A DNA stretch of 64,000 nt from Golubevia sp. BC0850 (Eukaryota; Basidiomycota; Exobasidiomycetes; Golubeviales; Golubeviaceae). The translations under genes and the position numbers were made by a program. Below the pieces are notes generated by a model that was given only the letters and a program-made list of their open reading frames with translations, made no database searches and had not been told where the DNA came from. The DNA lies in assembly GCA_012976225.1 (NCBI GenBank), contig JAAVVG010000009.1, positions 248,001-312,000 of the forward strand. Reading direction: 5' to 3'. Of the stretch, positions 23,450 through 34,910 are shown one piece after another. Every line of letters starts with the position of its first letter. Position 1 is the first letter of the stretch.

Positions 23450-23608
23450 TCTTAGGTTGGGATTAAGAAGGTTTTGGGGATTCAAGAAGATTTCGTCGGC
23501 GAGCTGCTGTCGTAGTTCGGAAGCAATCTTCAGATTCTTCTCGATCAGTAATCAGTTCTTCCTTCCTTCTCAATCACTCCCTCCTCCTCCCCGATTGCGC
23601 TGAGAATC
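23450..23608. promoter_or_regulatory. Very short divergent promoter, RRP40/YMC1
   Basis: 159 bases separate the two start codons. It is pyrimidine-rich on the plus strand before the carrier start. Both genes must share this interval. Confidence 0.5.
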
Positions 23609-25131
23609 ATGGCAGAGTTACCACCAGCTAAGCCTATGAGAATTTCGAGGACGACAAAAGACGTTCTATCAGGTGAGATAAGATAGGAGCCCAGAGAGCC
23701 CAGCCTACAATCCCCTTATCTTCCCTCTTCCTGACCCAATTTTTCCCCTCTACTAACTTCTAGGTACGACTGGTGGAATAGCTCAAGTCATGGTAGGTCA
23801 ACCTTTCGATCTTTTGAAAGTTAGAATTCAGACAGCTCCTCAAGGAACTTATAAAGGTACGCTCAAAAACCTTCTCAGAAGACGAACGCCCTTCAATCTC
23901 TTCAAGATCTCATTTTGCTTCCCCCTTTTTTTTCTTCCATCTAGGTGTATTAGACTGTGCAAAGCAGGTGTTAGCAAAAGAAGGACCTTTAGCTTTCTAC
24001 AAAGTGAGTCTTCAAGCACTCACTCTCTCGAAACTTCTCTGACTCATTTTCACTCATCCTCTCGGATTTTGCATGACAGGGAACCTTGACACCTCTAATC
24101 GGAGTTGGAGCTTGCGTTTCGATTCAATTCGGCGTCGTAGAGAGACTAAAGAGAGAATTCAGTTCCTTGAATCTCAAAGCTGGAAGGCCGAGTGATTTGA
24201 CTGGAGGTCAATTGTATTTGGCTGGAGCTTCAGCCGGGATCGCAAATTCAGTGGTAGCAGGTAAGTTCTTTTGTTTGTCCAACCGAAAGAAAACATTTTA
24301 AGTTTTACAAGAAGGTCTCTTAAAAGCTGACTTTTCGACTTCTCTTCTTCTTTCCAAAAAAGGTCCCGTCGAACACATTCGTATCAGACTACAAACTCAA
24401 CAAACAAAGATCTATTCAGGACCTTTAGATTGTGCTAGAAAGTAAGTATTTTTTAACCCCTTTCACCCAAGAACTCCGTCTCATGTTCCACTTTCTTTTC
24501 TTTCTCTCTTGACAGAATCATCTCCCAATCAGGTCTCCCCGGAATCTTCAGAGGTCAAATCCCAACCATGCTTCGAGAAGGTCAAGGGATGGGGATTTAC
24601 TTCCTAACCTATGAATATCTAGTTCAACATAAACTCCAATCTTCAGGTTTAACTCGAAAAGAATTACCATCTTTCTACGCCATGTTGTTTGGTGGTAGCG
24701 CTGGAATTACTTTATGGTTATCTGCTTATCCTTTTGATATCGTTAAAAGTAGACTTCAAACTGATGCTTTGAGAAATGAGGATAGGAAATTTAAAGGAGC
24801 TTTGGACTGTGCAAGGAGTATATTGAAGAATGATGGCCCAAAGGGTTTTATTAGAGGTTTGGCTCCTACGCTTGTTAGGGTGAGTTTGAAGGATGCTAGG
24901 CTTTGAGTTTCGAGGACGTTCGATTTTCTGACCTATCCTTTTCTTGGATTTTCGACCTTATTTTCAGGCTCCGTTCGCTAATGCTGCTACTTTCGTAGCC
25001 TTTGAATGTCAGTATTTCTCTCGGTCCATCGCCGATCAAAGCTTTGCTCACATTTATCTGTTTCCTCTCTTTTCACTCTTTGCTTTCTCGAACGTCACTC
25101 AGGGGCAGCACGCAACTTAGACAATGTTTAA
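23609..25131 (+). CDS. YMC1: Mitochondrial carrier family protein, YMC1/YMC2-like
   Basis: Eight exons: 23609-23672, 23764-23856, 23945-24003, 24080-24260, 24363-24441, 24516-24879, 24968-25007 and 25103-25131. Phases close exactly, giving about 302 residues. It is an inner-membrane transporter of the SLC25 family. Three repeats carry the signature: QPFDLLKVRIQT, GPVEHIRIRLQT and YPFDIVKSRLQT. The segments GTLTPLIGVGACVSIQFG and the GPVEH variant in repeat 2 are characteristic of the YMC group, reported in yeast to carry organic acids/amino acids (glycine, glutamate), close to the carnitine carriers. Substrate is inferred from this similarity only. The protein ends FEWAARNLDNV; the last exon is 29 nt, and the intron before it uses a GTCAGT donor. 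Confidence 0.9.
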
Positions 25132-25501
25132 AGGCTTCAGATGATAAACTTATCCGTCTCCCCTTCTCGATGCTTTCTCTCTCGCTCAATGTCCCAAAAG
25201 TACCTTATTTCAGACCCCCAACGATCAATCCACTTTGTACTCCAAGTTCTCCAATTCAAGTGTCCGCAATAGAAAAGGTTCTCTTCGTTCCGTCTTCCGC
25301 AGTGAATGTCTGAGCGTGCATCTGTTCTAGATAGCTGTCAACAAACCTTGAGCAGCTGTGACACCGAAAGCTGCCCATTGGAAACAAGATAAAAATGATG
25401 GTGATGGTATTACATGATATTGTACAATCGAGCTGAACCCAGGAACTGCGTCTGGAGAAAGAAATCTGGAGACTCCAAAAAGCAGAACCCCCTGTCGACC
25501 T
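25132..25501. other. Convergent intergenic region
   Basis: The 3' flanks of YMC1 and SNU23. No gene is recognised. Confidence 0.5.
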
Positions 25502-26683
25502 TTATTTCTTCGAACTTCCAAACCCTGCGAATCCCATCATCTGAGCCATTTGTTCTTCTGCTGTCAAAGCTTTTCCGCTTCCACTTGACCCGTTCCCATT
25601 TGCACTAGCATTTGCACTAGCATTCGCACTCGCACTCGGAATCTGTTTCCCTTTCTTCAATTCCTCTTTCTTCTTCTTTTTCTCTTCCTTCCTCTTTTTC
25701 TTTGCTATCTCTTCTTCTTCTGCAATGGCTTTTATTCTAGCTTCGAAATCATAAGATTGAGAAAGTGAAGTCTTCTGATTTGGATTCGCAGCGAAAGTTT
25801 CTCTCAATTCTAGGAGTTTGGCTCTGACTTCTGAGAGGGAAGATCTGGCTGCTTGAGTCGTTTGACCTAGTCGACGGAGATCTACAGTTCAATAATCAAA
25901 GACATAAAAGAGAAAGGAGAGAAAGAGAAAGAAAGGATCAGTAAGATCGAACATCGGACTCCCTCGACAGAGACTGAGTGAAACTCACGTAACCTTCCAT
26001 TGACATGATCTAAATACGCCAAACTATCCTTCAAGTTCCTCTGACAAACTTCACACCAGAAACCAGCGCCTTTCTTTCCACCGCCTTCTGAATGATCGAT
26101 CATCATGGTTTTCCCTAGATTCTTGTCAATGTTAAGAGGGGCTGTTCTAGCTTCCATGGCTTTTGTCGCTTTTGGGAGTTCTTCTCGAAGTCTCGTGAGA
26201 GGTTTCTTTCCTGTGATAGAGGGTTTAGAAAGAGGGAGAATGGGATGAGATGAAATAAGAGATGGAAGTCAGTAGGAGTTGGGTTGGAACTGCGCTCTAG
26301 CTGAATGAAGGTCCCAGAGGTAGCAAAGATAGAGCTAAACTGGATTATAGTTAGATTCTCAATCAAATCTCGGAGGAGAAAGCTGCTATTGGATCAGATG
26401 GAGGTCTGCCTGTCTAACTTCTCAGCTCCCCTCCTGTGCTCTTTCTATAACTCGCCTCTCCAAGTAGCTTTGCTCCCTTCAAACTGAAGCTCAGATCTTT
26501 CTTCACAGATGGCTGCCACTCACCTTTCCTCAACCTCTCAGCATTCTCCTCAGCTCTCTCTTTATCCTCTCTATCCCTCTCCCTAGCCTTTTGAGTGTAT
26601 TCATCAATGTCCCACTTCCTACGAGAAGGACCTACTCCTGCTCCGCCAGATGCAGTTTCCTTAGCTGTCTGTACTGAAGACAT
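25502..26683 (-). CDS. SNU23: U4/U6.U5 tri-snRNP zinc-finger protein Snu23 (ZMAT2)
   Basis: Three exons, 26683-26524, 26210-25989 and 25881-25502, give 253 residues. It is a component of the spliceosomal tri-snRNP and B complex, needed around 5' splice-site transfer. Family features: the N-terminal RRKWDIDEYTQKARERDRED, a matrin-type C2H2 finger (FWCEVCQRNLKDSLAYLDH, then the second His in GRLH across an intron), a Lys/Glu-rich coiled coil (IAKKKRKEEKKKKKEELKK) and the C-terminal AQMMGFAGFGSSKK. A short repeated ASAN stretch (25600-25640) is inserted before the end. It is the expected length for fungi. The abundance of introns here fits retention of this splicing factor. Confidence 0.95.
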
Positions 26684-26812
26684 CTAGGTTGTATCGAATG
26701 AATTTGAAGAACTTTGTTGTTGAGTAATAGACGTCAGTGTCGAGTGCTGGAAGAAGCTTCTTTCTCTCCCTCTGCTCTCTCCATCCTTCATCCTATAGAT
26801 CAACCATTCAGA
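26684..26812. promoter_or_regulatory. Very short divergent promoter, SNU23/ATP16
   Basis: 129 bases between the two start codons, one of the tightest spacings in the window. No TATA box is seen. Confidence 0.4.
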
Positions 26813-28295
26813 ATGTTCTCTCGTTCAGCTCTTCCACTTTTGCGTTCAGCCGCCAGAACCTCAACTTTACCAAGAACTTCCTCAATCGCTTCAGGAATTC
26901 AAACCAGAGGTTACGCTGAAGCAGTCTCAGATAAACTCAAGCTCTCCTTCATTCTACCTCACGATGTTAGTACAATCTTTCAACCTTCACACTCTCTTTA
27001 CAACCTACTATTTCAAATGAAATCGACCTAATAACCGATACGGGATCCAATCTCATTCCCTGCGTCTTTGAAACGTTCTAATACGTTTCTTCTCATTCTT
27101 TCCTATCCCACCCGCCTTCCGCTTTCCTCTTGCACTCCTCAGGCCATCTACGATTCCGCTGATGTCACTCAAGTGAACCTTTCCTCAGCTAACGGTGATA
27201 TGGGTATCCTTTCAGCTCACGTTCCATCCGTTGAAGAATTGAAACCAGGTCTTTTGGAAGTCGTTGAATCCACTGGTACAAAGAGATGGTTCGTCTCTGG
27301 CGGTTTCGCTACCGTTCACCCAAACAACAGGCTCACTATCAACGCCATTGAGGCTTACACTTTAGACTCTTTCTCCCCAGAAGTGAGTACCAGATGGCGA
27401 AGAGGGTGGTGAGGCAAATCAGAGGAGATTCAAGATTTTCGGGAGGAGGAAGGAAGGACAGGAATCGAGATCAAGTGGAATCATCAAGTCAGAGGGTAGA
27501 GAAGGTCTAGCAATTCAGAGAGTCAGTGGAAGTTGAATGGCGAGATTCGACAGGATATTGAACTCGGCGGAGACAGGTTTGGTGGAACTCGAAAGATGAG
27601 TGAGGCTGGAAATCAATCAGCTGTCCAGATCAGGAACCTCTCCCTCGGCTGCCTTGGTCAAGAGCAAGGACAGATGAATCTATGAGATCTAGCTCATGGT
27701 CTCATTTGGTCGAGTCGAATATCTCAAATCTTGGGAAAGAGGCTGATAGAAGTGGAGAGAGGGAGGTTTTCGAGCTGGCCCGCAATGGAGACCAGAACTT
27801 CTAGACAAGACTTTTACAATCATGAAAGCAGTACATCACTCACGAAAGAATGAATGGGAGCTCCCTTTGAGGAAATTGAGTGGATGAAGACAGAGACTCG
27901 AGAAGGGAACTGGCTACATGCGTAACCTCTCCCTCGTTTCAAAAAATGGCGAGGTTGGACGAAGCTGTCGCACTCTCTGAACTTATTTCAACTGATCAAG
28001 CTGGACGATCCGGAGGGTTTGATGTGCTACTCAGGCCCGAGTAATCTTCCTCTTCTTCTCGAGGTTCCAGCTCTCTCTACGAACTCTCTCAATTCTCCTA
28101 TTCCATTTTCAACTGACCCACCTTCCCCCTTTCCTCAATCTTTCTCTCCTTTTCTCTCTTTTGCAGGCCGTCCGTTCCGCCCTACAGGAAGCTCAACGCG
28201 TCGCCTCTGGATCTGGAGAAGCTGAGGCCAAAGCTGAAGCTGAAGTCGAAGTTGAGGTCTACCAAGCTCTACAAGCTGCTCTCACCAAAGCCTAA
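26813..28295 (+). CDS. ATP16: F1Fo ATP synthase delta subunit (bacterial epsilon homologue)
   Basis: Three exons, 26813-26965, 27143-27382 and 28167-28295, all phase 0, 173 residues. It is part of the F1 central stalk on the matrix side of the inner membrane. A mitochondrial presequence (MFSRSALPLLRSAARTSTLP...QTRGYA) precedes the beta-sandwich domain: KLKLSFILPHD, VTQVNLSSANGDMGILSAHVP, TKRWFVSGGFATVHPNNRLTI. The C-terminal helical part (SALQEAQRVASG) ends in an Ala/Glu-rich stretch with repeated KAEAEVEVE. Intron 2 is 784 nt, by far the longest in the window, while the other introns of comparable genes are mostly 70-150 nt. The splice borders GTGAGT and TTTTGCAG are normal. Confidence 0.95.
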
Positions 28296-28962
28296 TTTAT
28301 CTCTATCTCTTTTCTTTTTGAAACAGAAAAGATGGGATTGAGGCAGGGAACATGAAGACTTCTTAGAAACTCCATCTCGGTTGAATTTTCAGTTGCTTTT
28401 GGTTTCCTGTTTTCTAAGATCAGTCTGGGTGAAATAAATAAATGGTGCTTGCTTTTTGATAAGAATGGAAAGCATGGGTCTGGATTGAAGACTCTTTGAA
28501 CTTGAGTGCAAAAGAGGTGATGCTGATTGAAGGGCTGCATTGACGGAAGATTTCAGCTTGGGTCCTCTCATTCTTGCTTGATTCGATTCTATCTTCGATT
28601 CCAAAATTTCGTGAGAATCCTCCTAGAGACACTGTTTCTCGCACACCTCAGAGTTCAGATTTCGTTCCGAGTGTTGCTCTATAACCATAGCCACAACCAT
28701 TTTTTCTTCAAACTCAAGGTCTCACGATCTCACATCTCGATCTTCTTTGCGAGAATTTGGAAAGCAAGAGAGGAGCGAACTCAATAGCTTCCGTGCAATC
28801 TTTCAAGTTTCACCTCGGATCGGGCATTGAAATATCGAAGCTTATCGCGAGAGATAAGCATTTTCTCGTCCTTCATATAAACTTTGAGCCTCTTCCTACT
28901 TTTTGCTTCCCTTCCCATCCTCCTCTTCTTCTCATTTCCTTCTCGCTCCATAAACACACAAC
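28296..28962. promoter_or_regulatory. 5' flank of the NCS1 permease
   Basis: 667 bases after ATP16 and before the permease start; both genes are on the plus strand. Immediately upstream of the start the leader is C/T-rich and A-rich. No TATA box or operator is recognised. Confidence 0.45.
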
Positions 28963-31700
28963 ATGGCCTCGTTCCTTCGCAAGCGCAACTTCTCATTGAG
29001 AGTCGAAGAAACCAAAGGATTATCTCGGACAGAAAGCATGTTGAGGAATGAGGATTTGAGTCCCGTGGGTCCAGATCAGAGAGTTTGGAGTGCTCGCCAT
29101 TTTGGTTCGTACTCAATGGAGTGAAGAAAGAGGGGGGGGGGAGGGATCTGGAATGGAAGGGAAAGTCAAAAAGTAGGAGAGAACGGGATACTGCTCGTGT
29201 GATGCGACACCAACCAACAAATTCTCTCTTTCTCTCATCTTCTTCTCTCAACAGCCACTTTCTGGATTGCAGATTCTGTGAACGGTAAGTAGTCTCAATT
29301 GCTCGAATTTTAGGAGAAGTAAGGGATCTTTCACTCAATCACCTCCACTCAATCTACCCACTCACTCTGTTTCACTCACTTGACGGAAATCATCGATTCA
29401 ATTCATTTCATTTCTATCCGATTCGCCTCAGTGAACACCCTCGCTATCGCGAGCTCAGCGATACAAGCTGGATTGAGCTGGTGGCAGGCTTGGTTAGCCG
29501 TCTGGATTGGATACGGGCTTGTTGCCTTTGTGGTCTGTGCTGTTGGATTCATTGGGTCTACTTATCACATCTCCTTCCCGGTGGCAGCAAGAGCTAGTTT
29601 TGGCGTTTACGGTTCTATGTTGCCAGTCCTTCTTCGAGCAGCTTTCGCCATGCTATGGTGAGCACAGGACAGAAGCGATGACACTCGTCCGTTCATTCTG
29701 CTGACCAATTTCGATCCATTCAACTCTTTCTCTCTTCTCCTACCGAAAAATCAGGTTCGGAATCCAATGTACGTCAGCAGCGCACCTTCTTCGACGAGCG
29801 CTAGTCACTTTCTAACCTTGCTCTCTGCCATCTACAGCCTATTACGCCGGACAGTGTATCACTCTGATCCTCTCAAGTTGGGCTCCAAGCTACGCCGATC
29901 TCAAGAACACGTTACCGGAATCAGCTGGGATCACCACTCGAGACTTCGTGTCCTTCTTCATCTTTTGCATCATTCAAGCTCCCATCGTTCTCATCTCTCC
30001 AGAGAAGCTACGACACTTCTTCACTCTCAAGTCTTTCGTCACTCCAATTGGTTTGATCGCTTTCTTAGCTTGGAATGTCAGTGGTGCAAACGGTCTTGGA
30101 CCCATCATCAGCCAGCCAGCCATGGTGAAAGGCTCTGAGCTCGGTTGGGCTTTCGTTGGATCGACGGCAGATGCTTTGAACAACAGTGAGTATTCGCAGA
30201 AGTCAAGCACCGAGGAGAATGAAGAGGAAAGGGGCGAATCAGTCGGCCAGCTCATCTCATCGGTTTCTCTTCCCATTCTAAAGTGGTTCTCCTCGCTCTC
30301 AACGCCCCTGATACTTCGAGACTTGCTTCTAGACCTACCAGTCATTTGGCGACTCTTCCAACTATGCCTCTCTCTTTTGCCATCACTTCTTGGGTAGGAA
30401 TTGTCCTTGCTGGAAGTTCGGAGCCTCTCTATGGAGAAAAAATCTGGAATCCGCTTGACCTCCTATCTAGACGTCTCCAGGAAGATCCTTACGGAAGTGG
30501 AACTCGAGCTGGAATCTTCTTCATTGCCTTGACTCTTCTCATTGGTCAGATTGTGAGTGACTGGAGTGGAAGAGCAAGTTGCAGTTCCGAGAGAGAGAGA
30601 AAGAGTGAAAGAAGAGATGAGCGACAGCCTTGAGATCGCGAAGCTGACGCACATCTTCAATTCCTTATGCTTTTCTTCTTTCAGGGAACCAACCTCAGTG
30701 CCAACTCGATCTCGTAAGTACTCTAAAGCTGGACAGGCAAAGAAACAAAAGAAGCTCTCTTCAAGCTGCTCTCTGCGGTCTGCTGTCACCGTCTCACTCG
30801 ACCCCTTTTTTTCTGTTCTGATTCTCACAGTGCCTCTGCCGATCTCACCGGCCTCCTCCCAACGTACCTTACCTTCAAGAGAAGTGCGTTGATCTGCGTA
30901 TGCGTTGGTATCGCGATCAATCCTTGGAGACTTGCCAGCGAGAACAGCAGTTTCTCCACCTATCTTTCCGCTCTCTCGCTACTCATGTCAGGTCAGTAGT
31001 CTTTTCCCGGCAGACGCTTAGCTCTCCTTGGGCTTTTGTGAACTAACTCATCCCTCCTTTCTTTGGCCTCGCAGCTCTTTTGGGTATCATGTTGACAGAC
31101 TTCTACCTCTTAAGGAGGGGTAAGCTCGACATGAAGGCTCTCTACTCCGCCGAAAAGGGTTCGACCTATCACTACTGGAATGGTATGAATGAAAAGGCCT
31201 ACATCGCCTGGGTTTGTGGTATCGCTCCTAATCTTCCTGGCTTCATCGGAGTTCTGGATAAGGACATCAACGTTGGAGCGGGTGCCAAACATATCGTGAG
31301 TATTCTTCATTTCGACAAAGTAGAAGTGACTCGCGGAGAATCTCATCTCTTCTCTTCCTCCCTTTACCCCTCTCAGTACACTCTTTCTTTCTTCACCGGA
31401 AGTCTCATCGCTGCTCTAGTCTACTTCCTACTCAACTGGGCCCAGCCTATGCTAGACACAGTCGAGAAGCCTCTTTCCAAAGACAACAAGTGGCTCGCTC
31501 CAGGTGGCAGACTCGGTTGGGAAGCAGCAGAGTGGAATTCAAAAGTTCCGGTTGGTACCACTGAGGATATCGAAGCCAAACAAGTCGAAAGCAGTGACGA
31601 CAGGAAAAGCATCTCGAGCGGTGACGAAGTCAAAGAATTATCTAAGGATCAACCTCAACCTCAGGAAATCGTGGTGGAAGACTACAAGTATCAAAATTAA
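28963..31700 (+). CDS. NCS1-family nucleobase/nucleoside/allantoin permease
   Basis: Ten exons: 28963-29104, 29255-29284, 29432-29657, 29755-29768, 29838-30185, 30284-30552, 30685-30713, 30831-30991, 31075-31295 and 31377-31700. Phases close to 587 residues. It is a plasma-membrane proton symporter of the Fur/Fcy family. Signatures: FWIADSVNVNTLAIASSAIQ at TM1, the FPVAARASFG motif, then WFGIQSYYAGQC, GEKIWNPLDLL, GTNLSANSIS and LGIMLTDFYLLRRGKLD. About twelve hydrophobic segments. The substrate among uracil, uridine, allantoin or related compounds cannot be set, but the layout is nearest the Fur branch. Exons 2, 4 and 7 are only 30, 14 and 29 nt. Exon 6 uses an AAAG acceptor and its first residues are the least certain part of the model. 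Confidence 0.88.
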
Positions 31701-32608
31701 AAAACGAAAATCAAACTCTCGTTAGCTACGCTCTCGTTCACGAAAACACTTCTACGCCTACTTTATCCTTTTGAATGAATTTACGAGCGCCTTCTACCTA
31801 TAGACTTCTCTCTCCCTTGTATCTGTTTCCTGTATCTGCTTTCGAAATTGGGAAAATTCTGTCATCATACTACAGATCTGAATTTTGTGATGAATGTGCT
31901 TATCACTTGGTAGAAAGATAAGTGCATACACACACTTCGTGACGATCAGAACTAGTGACCTACAGGGGCTGTTTCGCTGGCAAAGCTTTGCTTCGGTAGT
32001 AAAGGAAGAGTCCACTTGTCTACTGGGAGGAGATATAGAGGCTCGTCGAGAGAATCGAGCGCAGAAGAGTATTCTCAGAGCCAGCCACCCTACCCGCTTC
32101 CGCCCGTTGGATCATCCGCGGATATGGACGAAACTATTGGGCGCTGAGCTGTCATGCTAAATGATAAAATTGATTGGAACAGATTGGAGGGTTACCCACC
32201 TCATGGGAAGAAATCATGACTCCAAGGCTGTGTACCGCGCAGCAGGTGGTTCGAAGAGATCATTTAAAGAGGCCCTCTTTTTCGCTTTCACAGGGTCCTT
32301 CCCCTCCCTTACATTCCTTTCAGCTGTCAAAGTTTTTGAATTTCAAGAAGGTCTCAATTCCAAGTGAGTATGAACGTACCTGTATTAATACATTGGCTTT
32401 GCGAAGGGAATTGGGAGACCCTTCACTTGTGGAACCGTTGACGAGATCGGGACTTAGAAAAGCAGTCTAACAAACTTAACCTCGCCCAGAAGGACTGACT
32501 CTTTCTTTCTTCCATTTGGACTTCTTCTCTTCTCTTTTCTGGATTCAACCATTCAGCCATTCAACTCAAAAGGCAAAAAGCAAAAGGCAGAACAAGAGTA
32601 ATTCAAAT
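31701..32608. other. Intergenic region between permease and riboflavin kinase
   Basis: 908 bases, no supported gene. Short plus-strand frames at 31894-32470 lack domains and splice support. The last 100 bases form a C/T- then A-rich leader to the riboflavin kinase start. Confidence 0.5.
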
Positions 32609-34405
32609 ATGGCGACGACCTCCAAACCAGCTTCCAGTCCAACTACTCCAATCTCTACGAATCCATCCTCAACCAGCACATCCTCAACTTGCGCATCTTC
32701 AGATAGACCAGCTTCAGCATCTTCTGCATCTTCTTCAGCTTCCAAAGATTCAGCATCCAGTAGAATGGCGCCTCAATTAGCTCCAAGAGATCAGAGACCG
32801 TCCATCTGCGGAACAGAGTGTCCAGAGAGACCTTATCCAATCTATCTCAGAGGGGAAGTAGAGAGAGGTTTCGGTAGAGGTGGGAAAGATTTGGGCTGTC
32901 CAACTGGTGAGTCTTCAATGACATGTCTTGAGAGTGAGAAGTGAAGATCAGGTTTTAGATTGATTTTGAGTGGACCGGGTGGCCTGACGGGAAGTGGATT
33001 CCACTCAGTGGGGATCAAGTTCTATCCTCAAGTCTCGAGTGATGCTCAGTCTACGTCGTTTGTTTCTTTTCCACTTGATATGAGAATTCGAAACCATCGC
33101 TGTCTCTTCCTCCCAAGAGAGCTAATCATTTCGGCTTCTTCCACCATCCCTCTTCCTCCCCAAATCTACCACAGCCAACTTACCCGCCAAAGTTCTAGGA
33201 GCAGCTTCAGCACTCTCAAGGACTGGTATCTACTTTGGTTACGCTAGAGTTCTACCTCAAGATCCAGATGATCCAGATATTGATGATTCCTTGACTCCAG
33301 GTGGTGGAATCGAAAACGCAAGATCTCCAACTTCTCCACTGCAAGAAGGAGATGAATTAGAAGACCAAGAGGGAGAAGCTTCAGACTATTATGATGAAGA
33401 TGATGATGAGAATGAAGTCGTTCTAGGTGCCTCTCCAATCACTTCTGAACCAAATCCTTTTACAAATCGAAATGGTAATGGAGAGGAAAACTCAAATGGT
33501 AATGGGAACGGGAACGGGACAGGATCAGGTTCCAAAAGAAGCAATAGTTTGCATGCAGGAGTTGAAAGAGTTCCAAAACCTAAAAGTAGACAAGGAAGTA
33601 AAAGTTCGATTAAGTCTAACAAGAGTGTGGCTACTTTGATGGCTAAATTAGGGAAATCAGATTCTAATGACAATGAAACTTCTAATGGTATTACTGGCCA
33701 GAATTTGAAACTGGAAACGAATTCAAGTTCAACGATTAAAGATCAAGATTCAACTTCAGAGAATTTAATTTCTTCCTCAGCTCAACCTTTGATTGGAAAT
33801 CACCCTCCTTCTTCAGCAACTCAAATTCAACATCCTCGTAATCTTTCTGCTGCTTCTTCAAGTTCTTCGCTGAGGAAAGGAAGAAAGAAATCTAGAATTC
33901 ATTTGAGAGAGGAAGATAGTGTGATTGCTCCAATGGTTATGAGTGTTGGTTGGAATCCGTTTTATGGAAATTCTACAAAGACGGCGGTGAGTAATTATGG
34001 CATACATTCACTTTGAAAGTTATTCAGCAAAGAATCAACATTTCAGAGCATCATGACCTGATCTCGATTTCCCTCGCTCTCTTCCTATTCCATTCTCTTC
34101 TAACTTGCAGGAAGTTCACATCATGCACAAATTCGCTGCTGATTTCTATGGATTGGAAATCAGAGTTGTGGTTCTGGGATACATTCGTCCAGAATACAAT
34201 TACGTCGATAAAGGTGAGCTCACAAGGCATTCAGTCTCTATTCCCTAGATCTCGACTCGGCAAGGCTGACCTCTTTCCCTCCTTTCCTCATTCCCTATTA
34301 GACTCTTTGATTGAAGACATCGAGACTGATAAACGAGTAGGAATCGCCTCTTTGGAAAGGAGCGCCTACCAAGCCTATTCTCGAGATCCTTTCTTAGGAC
34401 GTTAG
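32609..34405 (+). CDS. FMN1: Riboflavin kinase (FMN-forming) with a long internal insert
   Basis: Four exons, 32609-32906, 33175-33986, 34111-34213 and 34302-34405, give 438 residues, over twice the usual 160-200. It phosphorylates riboflavin to FMN using ATP. The catalytic core is split. The N-terminal part has RPYPIYLRGEVERGFGRGGK and the Mg/ATP-binding LGCPTANLP, then TGIYFGYARVLP. The C-terminal part has MVMSVGWNPFYGNSTKTA, then EVHIMHKFAADFYG with the catalytic Glu, VVVLGYIRPEYNY and LIEDIETDKRVG. Between them lies about 225 residues of low-complexity sequence: acidic DYYDEDDDENEV, then NGNGNGNGTGSGSK and Ser/Lys-rich tracts. The first 60 residues are a Ser/Thr/Ala-rich leader. All key residues are kept, so activity is expected; the insert probably forms a disordered loop. 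Confidence 0.93.
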
Positions 34406-34910
34406 AAGAACTGAACTTTCTCTATTTGCTCAATTCTCAAATGGATTCACCTCAAACAACTTACATAGTACTATGGCTTGCTCCAGTCTCTTTAGGTTCC
34501 TTATATTTCAATACTTCAATTTAGAACGTTCAACGACATTAAAAAAGCTCTCTTCTCAGCGGTCCCTTTTTAGACTCTCTCATGGCCTGCCTACCCCTCC
34601 TCTCTCCTTTCTCCACTTGGTCTTGCACCGATGATTCTCATCTCTTTCATTCCTCCTCTTTGTCAGTGCTTTAATGTAAGGGTTCTCTTCTTTCGGTGGT
34701 ATACTTTTGCTTTGCTCTCTCCTCTTCCCTCGCCATCTCTTTTCTGTTTCTCATAAAGTCACCCCTTTGGATACTCCTGCTTATTATTTTCTGTTGTTTT
34801 TACCTCGGTTGGTTCAATTTTATCGAGATTTTGCATTCCGTCCGAAGTGAAGTCGAATTTATTTGTGCTGTTCTTCGCACCGCTGACCACACCACCCCCT
34901 CGACGAATTC
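34406..34910. promoter_or_regulatory. 5' flank of ARP10
   Basis: 505 bases between two plus-strand genes. T- and C/T-rich; no clear TATA box. Nothing else is seen. Confidence 0.4.

Noticed and set aside
23450-23520. N-terminal extension of RRP40
   Set aside because: The leader is open (ELRQQLADEIFLNPQNLL) but has no upstream ATG before a stop, and Rrp40 proteins normally start close to the LPGD motif.
30463-30828. Minus-strand frame antisense to the permease
   Set aside because: Shadow of permease exons and introns; no domain.
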